Position numbers and translations under genes: made by a program. Shown piece after piece: positions 8,577 through 17,613 of a DNA stretch of 64,000 nt (positions are counted from its first letter, which is position 1; each line of letters opens with the position of its first letter). Where the stretch lies: positions 3,038,001 to 3,102,000 of the forward strand of contig NZ_CP031030.1 in NCBI RefSeq assembly GCF_003711225.1, given 5' to 3'. The notes beneath the pieces are model-generated. The model did not search any database, was not told the origin of the DNA, and saw only the letters and a program-made list of their open reading frames with translations. The stretch comes from Runella sp. SP2. Lineage in GTDB: Bacteria > Bacteroidota > Bacteroidia > Cytophagales > Spirosomataceae.

Positions 8577-11500
8577 ATGAAAAAATACCTTTGGGGACTA
8601 GGTGCGCTGGCCATGACCAGTGGATTAGTCGCTAGTTATCAGAACGATAACCCTAGTCGCGCTTCGCAAAGTAGCCTCGATAGCGTGTATGCCAAACTCA
8701 CGCAAGAGCAAAAACACGACCTCAAATACGCCGTGGGAGCGCTGGAAGTAGCCGATGGCTTGGAAGCCAATCTGTTTGCCTCAGAACCCATGATTACCAA
8801 TCCCACCAACATCGACATCGACCATCGGGGACGGGTATGGGTGCTCGAAGCCTACAACTACCGCCCTGCCATTACGGGAAATCCCACCCACTCCGAAGGT
8901 GATCGCATCCTGATTTTGGAAGATACCAACGGCGACGGCAAAGCTGACCTTAGCAAAGTATTTTACCAAGGCCCCGAAGTGGCTGCCCCGCTGGGCGTTT
9001 TGGTCATGGGCAACCGCGTTTTGGTATCGCAAAGTCCTTACGTTTGGTTGTTTACCGACGAAAATGGGGACGACAAAGCCGACAAAAAAGAGATTATTTT
9101 TCAGGGAATTAAGGGCGCACAGCACGACCACGGAATGCACGCCTTTACCTTTGGCCCCGACGGAAAACTGTATTTTAACTTCGGAAACGAAGGAAATCAA
9201 CTACTGGACGGCAAAGGTCAGCCCGTACTCGACCAAGATGGGCAGCCCATCGACCGCAAAAAATACAAGCAAGGAATGGTGTTCCGTTGCGACCCTGATT
9301 TTAAAAACGTAGAAGTACTCGGGCACAACTTCCGCAACAACTACGAAGTGGCCGTGGACAGCTACGGCACCATGTGGCAGTCGGATAACGACGACGATGG
9401 CAACAAAGGAGTCCGTATTAATTACGTGATGGAATACGGCAACTACGGCTACACCGACGAAATGACGGGGGCAGGCTGGAGCGCCAATCGGACCAATATC
9501 GAAGCCGAAATCCCTTTCCGCCACTGGCACCTAAACGACCCTGGCGTAGTTCCTAACCTACTCCAAACGGGTGCAGGCTCGCCTACGGGTATGGTGATTT
9601 ACGAAGGTGATATGCTGCCAACTGTCTTCCAAAATCAAATGATTCACTGCGATGCGGGGCCCAACGTGGTGCGTTCGTATCCCGTTGAAAAAAATGGCGC
9701 GGGCTACAAAGCCAACATGGTGAACGTACTGTACGGCAAACGCAACCAATGGTTCCGCCCGTCGGATGTGTGCGTGGCGCCAGATGGTTCGCTTTTCGCC
9801 GCCGACTGGTACGACCCAGGCGTGGGTGGTCACCAAGCGGGTGATTTGAACCGTGGACGCATCTATCGCATCACGCCGCCCAATACTTCTTACAAAACTC
9901 CAAACCACGATTTCACCACGTTGGAAGGTGCATTGAAAGCCATTCAAAGCCCCAACGTTTCGGTGCGCTATTTGGCGTGGAACAAAATTCGTAGCCTCGG
10001 CCAAAGCGCGGAAAGTGAGCTATCGAAAATGTACCAAATGTCGCCTAACCCCCGCATGAAAGCGCGGGCGCTGTGGTTGTTGAGCAAACTTCCCAACGGG
10101 CATAACTACGTCAGTGCGGCGTTGAAAGATGCCAACGCTGATTTGCGAATCACTGCCATTCGGGCCGCGCGTCAAATCACAGCCAAAGGGGTGTTGCCGT
10201 TGACTGTTGAGCAATTGAATCTCTTAGCTTCTGACTCAGAACCGCAGGTTCGTCGGGAAGTAGCTTTGGCGATTCGTCATAATACCGACGACCTTGCGGC
10301 AGATATTTGGGCACAATTGGCCAACCGCTACGACGGACAGGACCGCTGGTACCTCGAAGCCCTCGGTGTGTCGGCAGATGGTCAATGGGATAAGTTTTTT
10401 GGCACTTGGCTCAAACTTGCAGGGCCTAACCCAACTGCCTCCGCCAAAGGCAAAGACCTCGTTTGGCGGGCACGGACGGCGGCCTCGGTGCCGTTGTTGG
10501 CCTCGTTGGCAGGTGATAAAAACGTGGCGTTGAAAGACCGCCTTCGTTATTTCAGGGCGTTTGATTTTAACCCAGGCGCTACCGAAAAATCGACGGCGTT
10601 GCTGGAGTTGATGAAAACCAATACCGACACCGAAATCACCAAATTGTGCCTCCGTCACCTCGACCCAGGTTTTGTTAAAACTTCACCTTTGGCGCAGCAA
10701 AACCTTCAAAAACTACTCGACGCCAGCTACGGCACGGGCGAATACATGGATTTGGTACAACGGTTTGAACCTGCCAGCGAAGCAAAACGCTTGTTACAAC
10801 TCGCCCTCGACAAACCGATGCAACGCGAAGGCCGAGACGCCGCGCGTCAGTTGTTGAAACAAGAGCAAATCCCGCTTCTTTGGAGTACTATTAATGGAAA
10901 AGACGTCGCCAAAGCTCAAAATACGTTGATTGCACTTCGTGGAATTGGCAGTAAACAATCGTTAGACATTCTAAAAAGTGTAGCCCTTGACCCCAAACGT
11001 CCCAAAGCCATTCGGACGGAAGCTACGCGGGCGTTGGGTGGAAGTATGGACGGCGAAGACCTCGTGCTCGATTTGCTCCAACAAGGTAAAATCGCCAACG
11101 ATTACAAAGCGGTGGCCGTGCAGGGGGTAAGCGGTGCTTGGCGCAAAAACGTTCGGATTCAAGCCGCCAAATACCTTGATGCTGCTCCTACCAAAACTGG
11201 TAAAAAACTCCCTCCTGTCAGCGAGCTAATGACCCTCACAGGCAACGTCGCCAACGGTAAAACGGTGTTTGCCAACTACTGTGCCATTTGCCACCAAGTA
11301 AACGGCGAAGGATCGGATTTTGGGCCTAAATTATCCGAAATCGGCAGTAAACTTGGTAAAGACGGTCAATACATGGCAATTTTCTACCCAAGTGCGGGAG
11401 TAAGTTTTGGCTATGAAGGCTACGAAGTGAAGTTCAAAGACGGCAGTACCACGGTCGGAATTGTGGCAAGTAAAACTGAAACAGATTTACTACTCAAATT

Positions 11501-11654
11501 CCCTGGAGGTACGACCCAAAGTTATAAAATGAGTCAGGTTGTTTCGATGAAAAAACTTGACGAATCACTGATGACTGCTGGCCTTCACGAGTCCATGAGT
11601 CAGCAAGAGTTGGTTGATTTAATTGAGTATTTATCCAGTCTTAAACGTAAATAA
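8577..11654 (+). CDS. PVC-type heme-binding dehydrogenase with HEAT repeats and cytochrome c domain
   Basis: 1025 aa, exported ([20 protein letters not shown]). Residues ~50-430 form a membrane-bound-dehydrogenase beta-propeller of the glucose/sorbosone dehydrogenase type (repeated DxxGDGKAD-like calcium loops, [28 protein letters not shown]). Residues ~440-860 are HEAT-like helical repeats. A C-terminal cytochrome c domain carries the heme motif C902-A-I-C905-H906 followed by [14 protein letters not shown]. This architecture is common in Planctomycetes and Cytophagales and is thought to oxidise sugars or related alcohols in the periplasm; the substrate is unknown. Maturation would need the ccm system found at 25-31 kb. 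It abuts the next gene with no spacing. Confidence 0.92.
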   Translation: MKKYLWGLGALAMTSGLVASYQNDNPSRASQSSLDSVYAKLTQEQKHDLKYAVGALEVADGLEANLFASEPMITNPTNIDIDHRGRVWVLEAYNYRPAITGNPTHSEGDRILILEDTNGDGKADLSKVFYQGPEVAAPLGVLVMGNRVLVSQSPYVWLFTDENGDDKADKKEIIFQGIKGAQHDHGMHAFTFGPDGKLYFNFGNEGNQLLDGKGQPVLDQDGQPIDRKKYKQGMVFRCDPDFKNVEVLGHNFRNNYEVAVDSYGTMWQSDNDDDGNKGVRINYVMEYGNYGYTDEMTGAGWSANRTNIEAEIPFRHWHLNDPGVVPNLLQTGAGSPTGMVIYEGDMLPTVFQNQMIHCDAGPNVVRSYPVEKNGAGYKANMVNVLYGKRNQWFRPSDVCVAPDGSLFAADWYDPGVGGHQAGDLNRGRIYRITPPNTSYKTPNHDFTTLEGALKAIQSPNVSVRYLAWNKIRSLGQSAESELSKMYQMSPNPRMKARALWLLSKLPNGHNYVSAALKDANADLRITAIRAARQITAKGVLPLTVEQLNLLASDSEPQVRREVALAIRHNTDDLAADIWAQLANRYDGQDRWYLEALGVSADGQWDKFFGTWLKLAGPNPTASAKGKDLVWRARTAASVPLLASLAGDKNVALKDRLRYFRAFDFNPGATEKSTALLELMKTNTDTEITKLCLRHLDPGFVKTSPLAQQNLQKLLDASYGTGEYMDLVQRFEPASEAKRLLQLALDKPMQREGRDAARQLLKQEQIPLLWSTINGKDVAKAQNTLIALRGIGSKQSLDILKSVALDPKRPKAIRTEATRALGGSMDGEDLVLDLLQQGKIANDYKAVAVQGVSGAWRKNVRIQAAKYLDAAPTKTGKKLPPVSELMTLTGNVANGKTVFANYCAICHQVNGEGSDFGPKLSEIGSKLGKDGQYMAIFYPSAGVSFGYEGYEVKFKDGSTTVGIVASKTETDLLLKFPGGTTQSYKMSQVVSMKKLDESLMTAGLHESMSQQELVDLIEYLSSLKRK

Positions 11655-12494
11655 ATGAAAACACTATTTCTAGTTCCAATTCTCGCGCTTTGTGCATTTT
11701 TTGCCAGTCACGCACAGCCGTCAAAGGCCATCAACGTAGCTACTTACAATTTACGCTACGATACGCCCAACGACGGCCCGAATGCTTGGCCTAATCGCAA
11801 AGAAAACGTCAAAGCTCTCGTGCGTTTTCACGAATGGGATATTTTTGGTACCCAAGAAGCCTTGCGTCATCAGCTCAACGGCGTTGCTGAATTAACGGAA
11901 TTTGCGTTTGTGGGCAAAGGTCGTGACGACGGCAAAGAAGCGGGCGAGCACTCAGCGATTTTTTACCGAAAAGACCGTTTTAAATTGCTTCAATCGGGCG
12001 ATTTTTGGCTTCGCGAAACGCCCGAAACACCAGGTAAAGGTTGGGATGCGACTTGCTGCAATCGGATTTGTAGTTGGGCAAAATTCAAAGACCTCAACAC
12101 CAAAAAAGAGTTCTACTTTTTCAACGTCCACTTCGACCACCAAGGCGTAGAGGCCCGCCGTCAATCGGGGCATTTGATGGTCAAAAAAATGAAAGAGATT
12201 GCAGGCAATGCGTTGGTGATTTGTACGGGAGATTTTAACTCTACCCCCGAAACGGAACAAATTCAACTTATGAAAGGCGCACTTAACGATACCCACGATG
12301 CCTCGGCAACCCCAGCTTATGGGCCAGAAGGAACTTTCAACGCGTTCAAATTTGATGCCCCTATGAAACAGCGCATCGACTATATCTTTGTCAGTTCGCC
12401 CATCAAAGTGTTGAAATACGGCGTTTTAACGGATGCCAAAGACCAACGCTATCCATCTGATCATCAACCTGTAGTTGCTAAAATTATATTTTAA
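11655..12494 (+). CDS. Secreted endonuclease/exonuclease/phosphatase-fold hydrolase
   Basis: 279 aa with signal peptide (MKTLFLVPILALCAFFASHAQ). It has the metal-dependent EEP fold: NVATYNLRYD, metal-binding glutamate in IFGTQEAL, catalytic histidine in NVHFDHQG, CTGDFNSTP, and terminal SDHQPVVA. Bacteroidota members are usually called extracellular nucleases or phosphodiesterases; the substrate cannot be told from sequence. Its ATG follows directly on the stop codon of the heme-binding dehydrogenase gene, so the two are almost certainly co-transcribed and translationally coupled. Both products go to the cell envelope. Confidence 0.9.
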   Translation: MKTLFLVPILALCAFFASHAQPSKAINVATYNLRYDTPNDGPNAWPNRKENVKALVRFHEWDIFGTQEALRHQLNGVAELTEFAFVGKGRDDGKEAGEHSAIFYRKDRFKLLQSGDFWLRETPETPGKGWDATCCNRICSWAKFKDLNTKKEFYFFNVHFDHQGVEARRQSGHLMVKKMKEIAGNALVICTGDFNSTPETEQIQLMKGALNDTHDASATPAYGPEGTFNAFKFDAPMKQRIDYIFVSSPIKVLKYGVLTDAKDQRYPSDHQPVVAKIIF

Positions 12495-12543
12495 GTAAAG
12501 TTTAAGGCCAATTTAATCTTGTTTTAAGAATATTTTTGCAGCT

Positions 12544-12655
12544 TTGAACATCGAACAAGGGCGTTTGGTACAAGCAAAAGCCTTCTGTTTTTTGTGGTGT
12601 TATCAAGGACATTGATACCCGATCCGCCAATTTAGAGTGGGTCGGGTATTTTGTT
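12544..12655 (+). ncRNA. Candidate small RNA or 5' leader
   Basis: The intergenic stretch 12495-12714 has a TATTTTTG box at 12531-12538, matching the Bacteroidota -7 consensus TAnnTTTG, though no good -33 element is visible. About 75 bases later a hairpin (atacccgatcc paired with gggtcgggtat, one G-T pair, 12615-12649) ends in TTTTGTT. This would give a ~110-nt transcript. It could be a small RNA or an attenuating leader of the gene at 12715. I do not recognise its sequence as 6S, SRP or tmRNA. Confidence 0.3.
12615..12654 (+). terminator. Terminator hairpin before the DUF6973 gene
   Basis: An 11-bp stem with a 13-base loop, followed by TTTTGTT. It lies ~65 bp before the start of the gene at 12715, so it closes either the operon ending at 12494 or a separate short transcript. 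Confidence 0.6.
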
Positions 12656-12714
12656 GTAAAATATCCCCATTTTCACGTACCTTTACTAGCCTAACCCTTC
12701 CCTAACCAACCAAC

Positions 12715-13533
12715 ATGCTACGTCGTTTTATTGCGTCGCTACTGCTTACTTTTGTCGTACTTTCGGTTCATTCCAAAGGGCATTCCCCTAGTTTATTTTT
12801 GGGATTTAATCCGCGCGTTCAAGCCTTGGCCTTTCAATACCCCGTTCAGGCTCAATTAATTTTTGATGCAGGAAACGAAGCTAATGTCTATACCGACCAG
12901 CGCTTTGGGGCGGGTGCACAAGCCCAAAACGACAATAGTTCCAATGCCTTCCGCCACTCGGTTTGGAATGCTCTTTCCGTGAAAAAACTCAAAGACATCG
13001 GGGCGACCGAAGCTACGGCGACCGAAATTGTCAGGCAGTTTACCTCGGCCTACGAATACAACGACGCAGGTACGGCGCTGGTGAAAAATGCCGCCTCAGC
13101 GATGGACTTACATAATAACTTGGTAGGACGGTCTTTCAAAAATTACACAACTATCAATCAGCTTTTGGATAGTTTGTATTTAAAATCCATTGAACCTAAA
13201 GTGGTCACGGTGAGTCTTGAGCAAAACTTAGCCAGCCACAATGCCGATGTCAACACCGCTTGGACATTGCTCGAAAACACCGCAAGTTCGACGTTGGAAG
13301 TAAATAAACTATTGTACCGAATAGATTCTTGTACAACGGTTTTGCTTTTAAACCACACCATTGCCAATGCGGTAAAATTTGAAGTGAGCGATAACATTCA
13401 AGCCAAAAACGTTGTCACAGCTACGGCAAAAGTGACCTACGACGCCCAAAAATACGTACAACTTAATCCAGGCTTTAAGGCCGAAGCAGGCAGTGTTTTT
13501 ACCGCTTATATTGATGGTTGTGGTAACAAATAA
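12715..13533 (+). CDS. Exported DUF6973-like protein with C-terminal repeat-stack domain
   Basis: 272 aa with signal peptide (MLRRFIASLLLTFVVLSVHSKG). Residues ~55-150 resemble the DUF6973 domain: NAFRHSVWNAL, TEIVRQFTSAYEYND and MDLHNNLVG, a helical His/Asp/Asn-rich module of unknown function. The C-terminal ~70 residues (TYDAQKYVQLNPGFKAEAGSVFTAYIDGC) match the short beta-stack segment common in secreted Cytophagales proteins. The conserved His and Asp-Leu-His residues suggest metal binding or hydrolysis, but that is inference. Its stop codon is four bases from the stop of the convergent esterase gene. Confidence 0.75.
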   Translation: MLRRFIASLLLTFVVLSVHSKGHSPSLFLGFNPRVQALAFQYPVQAQLIFDAGNEANVYTDQRFGAGAQAQNDNSSNAFRHSVWNALSVKKLKDIGATEATATEIVRQFTSAYEYNDAGTALVKNAASAMDLHNNLVGRSFKNYTTINQLLDSLYLKSIEPKVVTVSLEQNLASHNADVNTAWTLLENTASSTLEVNKLLYRIDSCTTVLLLNHTIANAVKFEVSDNIQAKNVVTATAKVTYDAQKYVQLNPGFKAEAGSVFTAYIDGCGNK

Positions 13534-13537
13534 TGCT

Positions 13538-14185
13538 TTATTTTTTCACAATTTGGTGTAAAGTCGCAGGGTCAACGGTATGACGACCTTCAAAAGTCAC
13601 CACCTCTAAATGAGGAATGGCTGCCCGAATATCTTCTTCGTACTTTTGGGTATCAATTTGTACCAAATATTCATCCTGCAAACCATACACGAGGGTCGTA
13701 GGAACAGAAGCTAACTTGCTGGGCTCAATCACATCGGCGATACCATTCCCAAAAAAGCCCGCCCAGATAAGCAAGCAGTCGCAGCGAACGTGGTCGCTAT
13801 TGAGCCACCGAAGTAAAGTAGCGTTCCCTTGCGAAAACCCAAGAAAATTAATGGTCAACTTAGACACGTCTCTGCCTTCCAACAGCGTGTCGTACAGGAG
13901 ATTGAGGTAAAAAATATAGTCTGAGATTTCGTAGGGACGTTCTTCTTTCGTCATCCACGACGCTCCTACCCTGCCCGTAACCCCTTCCAAATAAAACCTT
14001 GATAAAGCTTCGGGGGCAACGATAACCGTTTTCCCGTCGTTTAATACTTCAAATTTTCGGATAAAAAACTGCGCCAATTGTCCATATCCGTGCAGCACAA
14101 ACCAAACGTTTTGAGTGGACTCGTTGAGTTCGCCCAGCGTAAAATATCGCGCCGTACGCTTAACCTCTAAGTGATGTTCTTGCAT
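13538..14185 (-). CDS. Phospholipase/carboxylesterase-family alpha/beta hydrolase
   Basis: 215 aa from ATG 14185; an upstream TTG at 14209 would add eight residues and is less likely. It has the oxyanion-hole motif VLHGYGQ, nucleophile elbow GFSQGNAT (serine of the triad), YGLQDEY for the acidic residue, and GRHTVDP for the histidine. This matches the small cytoplasmic esterase family of YpfH/carboxylesterase type. The substrate is unknown. It is divergent from the small membrane-protein gene at 14239, with 53 bp between the starts. Confidence 0.88.
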   Translation of the reverse strand: MQEHHLEVKRTARYFTLGELNESTQNVWFVLHGYGQLAQFFIRKFEVLNDGKTVIVAPEALSRFYLEGVTGRVGASWMTKEERPYEISDYIFYLNLLYDTLLEGRDVSKLTINFLGFSQGNATLLRWLNSDHVRCDCLLIWAGFFGNGIADVIEPSKLASVPTTLVYGLQDEYLVQIDTQKYEEDIRAAIPHLEVVTFEGRHTVDPATLHQIVKK

Positions 14186-14238
14186 AAAATGAAGTATATT
14201 TGTTGGCAATATTCGTACTTAAAACCCGAACCGACAAC

Positions 14239-14643
14239 ATGAAATCAAACCTTTTTTTCTACCTTATTTTGGCTGTATTGATAGTAGTAGATGCGTGGCT
14301 GCTCGCTCATCCCAATCTTCTAGGCAAAATTGGGGTAATGATGTTCAAATATGACATGATTAGAACCTTTCCCCGCGCCCTTGCCACCGTAGGTCTTACC
14401 GCTTTGGTATGCCAAGGAATTGTATTAGGGCTAAATCTCAAAGCCACCAAGAAGACTGCTTTCGCCGTGTTAGGTGCTTTTCTTGTGCTATCTATCGGTA
14501 TATTAATCAATACTTATTTCAAATTTTCGTCAGGTACTTACGCCATGACAGGGGCAGGTTTTAAAACGGGTGCGCACCTCACGCCGCTGATTTTGATGCT
14601 TATTTTTGGGAATGGTCTGTACGAAACCTCGTCAAGAAAATAA
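14239..14643 (+). CDS. Small four-helix membrane protein
   Basis: 134 aa, start at ATG 14239; the frame extends to a TTG at 14200 without added value. Four hydrophobic segments are visible: FYLILAVLIVVDAWLLA, ALATVGLTALVCQGIVLGL, TAFAVLGAFLVLSIGILI and LTPLILMLIFGNGLY. I do not recognise the family and assign no function. The gene is divergent from the esterase and probably monocistronic. Confidence 0.7.
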   Translation: MKSNLFFYLILAVLIVVDAWLLAHPNLLGKIGVMMFKYDMIRTFPRALATVGLTALVCQGIVLGLNLKATKKTAFAVLGAFLVLSIGILINTYFKFSSGTYAMTGAGFKTGAHLTPLILMLIFGNGLYETSSRK

Positions 14644-14648
14644 AAAAA

Positions 14649-14677
14649 ACACGCCCCAACTAAAAGTCGAGGCGTGT
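14649..14677 (-). terminator. Terminator hairpin with minus-strand T-run
   Basis: A 7-bp stem (acacgcc/ggcgtgt) with a 15-base loop. On the minus strand it is followed by eight T residues. It best fits the end of the minus-strand heptad-repeat gene, leaving a ~110-base untranslated tail. It also lies directly after the plus-strand membrane-protein gene. Confidence 0.6.
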
Positions 14678-14785
14678 CCAACCCATACAGCCATTTTAAA
14701 AATATTTTGTCTTAACGTAAGATCGCTTGGATAAATTGTGTAACAACTTCTGTTGTTCTAACAACTATATAACATTCAATCCCTT

Positions 14786-15154
14786 TTAATTAGTTCCCTT
14801 ACGTCGGTCTCTTCTATCTTCTTTGCGATCGCGAACATCTTCACGGCGGTCACGCTTGTCTTCTTTGCGGTCTCTGACGTCCTCGCGGCGGTCACGGCGG
14901 TCTTCCAAACGGTCACGGCGCCCTCCGTGGTGTCTTGCGTCGCGACGATCTTCCTTGCGGTCACGAATATCTTCTTTTCTATCACGTCGGTCTTCCCGAT
15001 GGTCGCGTTTGTCTTCTCTTCTATCTCTCACATCCTCGCGGCGATCGTGGCGGTGATGTTTTCGGTGCTCAAATTTACGGGGTTTTTCCGTTGCCTGAGC
15101 CGAGATTGAGATAAATCCAAGTATTAACGCGGCAAAAATGAGTTTTGTTTTCAT
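14786..15154 (-). CDS. Exported Arg/Asp/Glu heptad-repeat protein
   Basis: 122 aa with signal peptide (MKTKLIFAALILGFISISAQA). From about residue 37 nearly to the end it is built of eleven 7-residue repeats of the form DRxEDxR, broken once by ARHHGGRR. Acidic and basic residues three to four positions apart would stabilise a long isolated alpha-helix, and a His-rich stretch (EHRKHHRH) precedes the repeats. The DNA repeats with a 21-bp period. Similar low-complexity proteins occur in Cytophagales without known function; a periplasmic spacer or polyanion binder is speculation. The repeats also create spurious open frames on the other strand. Confidence 0.75.
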   Translation of the reverse strand: MKTKLIFAALILGFISISAQATEKPRKFEHRKHHRHDRREDVRDRREDKRDHREDRRDRKEDIRDRKEDRRDARHHGGRRDRLEDRRDRREDVRDRKEDKRDRREDVRDRKEDRRDRRKGTN

Positions 15155-15288
15155 GGTAGCTGGTTGTCTAGGTAGTTTTTGTTTTCAATGATTAGACGCA
15201 GCATCCTGAAAAAGGTTTAACGATTTATCAACTTTTTTTTCAACGCTACCGAGACCATCCAAGTTGGGTGTACATAAACATTCTTTTT

Positions 15289-15380
15289 AAAACACATAGA
15301 AAACATTAGAATAAACACATAGTAAACATAGACAGTCTTTTGTGTGCTATGTAAAAATTCTATGTGGACTATGTGTTTAC
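15289..15380. repeat. CACATAG palindromic repeat, copy 1
   Basis: The two halves (aacacatag units at 15290-15330 and ctatgtg units at 15343-15378) are imperfect complements, giving a ~40-bp interrupted stem. Related sequences lie at 39999-40060 and 62561-62658. The rest of the 305-bp gap between the repeat-protein gene and the TonB receptor gene shows no coding signal. Confidence 0.75.
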
Positions 15381-15459
15381 GTTTTCCTAGTCACCTGCAA
15401 AGTTTCGTACACCCTCCAAGTTTGATAACCGCGACCTAGAAACTTGGCAGGTCTTTCGA

Positions 15460-17547
15460 TTACCGACTCACTCCCACTTTCAACCCACCAAACCAAAAGC
15501 GACCTTGCGCTGGCTCAAAATAACGGTTGGCACTCGCATTTATTTGAACGTTCTGAAAATAGGTTTCGTCCAACAAATTATTTACCCCCACAAACGGCTC
15601 AATGTGAAACTTCCGCCACGTTTTTTGTCCACCCAAACGCAGATTCAAAAGGCTATATCCATTGGCGGTCACGGCATTGGCATCATCGGCATACAGTTGG
15701 CTCGCATGGCGTACCTGCGCAATCGCAAATAGCCCCGAAGGCATAAAATACCGAAGTTCGACCTGCGCCGCGTGTTTAGGAATGCCTGGCAAAACATTTC
15801 CGTCAAATTTCCCCGCTGAGGTCTGATACTCACGGTAGGTGAAATCCGAATACGTATAGTTTGAGAACAATGTCAACCCTTTGGCCAACATCGCATTCAA
15901 ACTTACTTCAATCCCCTGCCGTTTTGAACGACCCGCGTTTCGGTAAAACACCCGCCCCGCTTGCCCTGTAATTTGGTACGGCACCAATTCATCTTTCACT
16001 TCAATGGTAAACAATGCCAAATCGGCCCGTATCCGTTGTCCAAAATAAGTTTTCGCCCCTATCTCGTAATTCAAAGCTTGCTGCGGATTTAGCTCGGGGT
16101 TAAACCCACCCGTTCCTGAAGGATTATTCGACAACTCACTCATGGTTGGGGTTTCAAAGCTGCTTCCTAAGTTAGAATACAAATTGACCGCAGGAGAAAC
16201 TTCCCACGAAAGTCCCAATGTAGGATTGATACGACTATAATTACGCCCGCCCGATTGGTCACCGTCCGACATAAAATAATCGGTTGCTTTTAAGCGAATC
16301 ACGTCCGAACGCAGCCCTACCAACATCGTTATTTTTTTGTATGATAGCTCCTGAGTAATATACGAGGCAATGTTCTTAAACGATTCCAATTGGTCGAAAG
16401 TTAATTTTCCTCTCACCCCTGTCAGGTTATCAAATCGTCGGCGCGTGTCTCCTTGCGACTCTAAGTCAAGCCCCATCCGAAAACGGTAACTAAGGAAATC
16501 AAATTTCTGAGAAAACTGATACTGAAAACTCCCCCCTGCAAACGTTCGATTGATGGTTCCTGCCCCTGCGGCCTGAAACGCCAAATAATTGGCAAAATCA
16601 CGTTTTGTCCCAAAAGCACGCACAAAAATCAGGTGATTACCCATCGTTTTTTCAAACGTAATGCCTATTCGTCCTTGAGTCACCGACTCACCTGCCAAAA
16701 ATCGAAGGTTATTTGGGTGGGCTTGGCGACGGTTTTCGGCTACTTGCGCCAGCGTCAAACCGCCTGGGTCGTCGGCTAAGGGACTAGTACCGTAGTTGGC
16801 CAATACCGAAAGGCGCGTCAACGAATCAAAATCATAGCGGAGTTTAAGATTCAAAATCGTATTTTCCATGCGACTGTTTACGCGGTAACCTTCTGATTGA
16901 TTACGAGTTGCGACAAACACCATTTGGAGTTTTTTGTGTTGCACCCCCGTTTTAAAACGCCAGCTTCGCAAACCGTACGAACCCACGGTTCCTTGCACCT
17001 CGGCCAATGGCATTTGAGCCACATTGTCGGTTTGTAGGCTTATTACCCCTCCCGCTGCGTTTCCAAACAACCCCGACGACGGCCCGCGCATCACCTCCAA
17101 CCGCTGCATGGCGCCCATGTCGAGGTTATCGACGTCGGCTTGGCCATCGGGTGTGGATTCAGGAATGCCATCCACGTAGAGGCGAATCCCGCGAATCCCA
17201 AACGCTGCACGTGCTCCAAATCCTCGAATCGAAATACGGAGGTCTTGGGTGTAATTATCTGGATTTTGGGCAAAAAGCCCTGCCACCCCTCCCAGCGATT
17301 CAAACATCGAAAGTTGCGGCTGCCCTATTTGAATGCGGCCGCCGTTGAGCACCGTCAATGCCGCTGGCAAACGTTTTTCATTGATTTCAAGCCGAGTAGC
17401 CGTTACGGTCACGGGAGCGAGTTGACGCAGCAAAACCGTGTCTTTTTTCTGAGCTTTTACAGGCCCAACCCCAAGCAAAACAAATGTTGAAATGCTTAAT
17501 AGAATTTTAATACCCAAGCCCTGTTGTTTTTGTATAAAAATAATCAT
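15460..17547 (-). CDS. TonB-dependent siderophore-type receptor
   Basis: 695 aa, the usual length of iron-complex receptors. A signal peptide with an unusually long polar N-region ends near GVGPVKAQ. The TonB-box/plug starts at LAPVTVTATRLEI and continues through ISIRGFGARAAFG, IRLYVDGIPESTPDGQ, LEVMRGPSSGLFGNAAGGVI; the barrel ends in WFGGLKVGVSR. The plug resembles ferric-siderophore receptors (FecA/PupB-like) without the N-terminal signalling domain. The divergent AraC-family gene at 17614 has only 66 bp between starts and is a likely regulator, as is common for siderophore receptors. Iron dependence is inference; no Fur box was identified. Confidence 0.9.
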   Translation of the reverse strand: MIIFIQKQQGLGIKILLSISTFVLLGVGPVKAQKKDTVLLRQLAPVTVTATRLEINEKRLPAALTVLNGGRIQIGQPQLSMFESLGGVAGLFAQNPDNYTQDLRISIRGFGARAAFGIRGIRLYVDGIPESTPDGQADVDNLDMGAMQRLEVMRGPSSGLFGNAAGGVISLQTDNVAQMPLAEVQGTVGSYGLRSWRFKTGVQHKKLQMVFVATRNQSEGYRVNSRMENTILNLKLRYDFDSLTRLSVLANYGTSPLADDPGGLTLAQVAENRRQAHPNNLRFLAGESVTQGRIGITFEKTMGNHLIFVRAFGTKRDFANYLAFQAAGAGTINRTFAGGSFQYQFSQKFDFLSYRFRMGLDLESQGDTRRRFDNLTGVRGKLTFDQLESFKNIASYITQELSYKKITMLVGLRSDVIRLKATDYFMSDGDQSGGRNYSRINPTLGLSWEVSPAVNLYSNLGSSFETPTMSELSNNPSGTGGFNPELNPQQALNYEIGAKTYFGQRIRADLALFTIEVKDELVPYQITGQAGRVFYRNAGRSKRQGIEVSLNAMLAKGLTLFSNYTYSDFTYREYQTSAGKFDGNVLPGIPKHAAQVELRYFMPSGLFAIAQVRHASQLYADDANAVTANGYSLLNLRLGGQKTWRKFHIEPFVGVNNLLDETYFQNVQINASANRYFEPAQGRFWFGGLKVGVSR

Positions 17548-17613
17548 AAAATTGTTGGTATATATCCAATAATCAGTGTGAACGGTCGCTATTCAAATTA
17601 ACATTCCTTTTTT

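Noticed and set aside
9558-10004. 148-aa minus-strand frame inside the heme dehydrogenase gene
   Set aside because: Antisense shadow of a well-supported coding region, with no start signal or homologous motif.
14823-15056. Open frame of Arg/Ser repeats on the plus strand
   Set aside because: It is the exact antisense of the heptad-repeat gene. The 21-bp repeat keeps other frames open by chance, and it lacks a start context and signal peptide.
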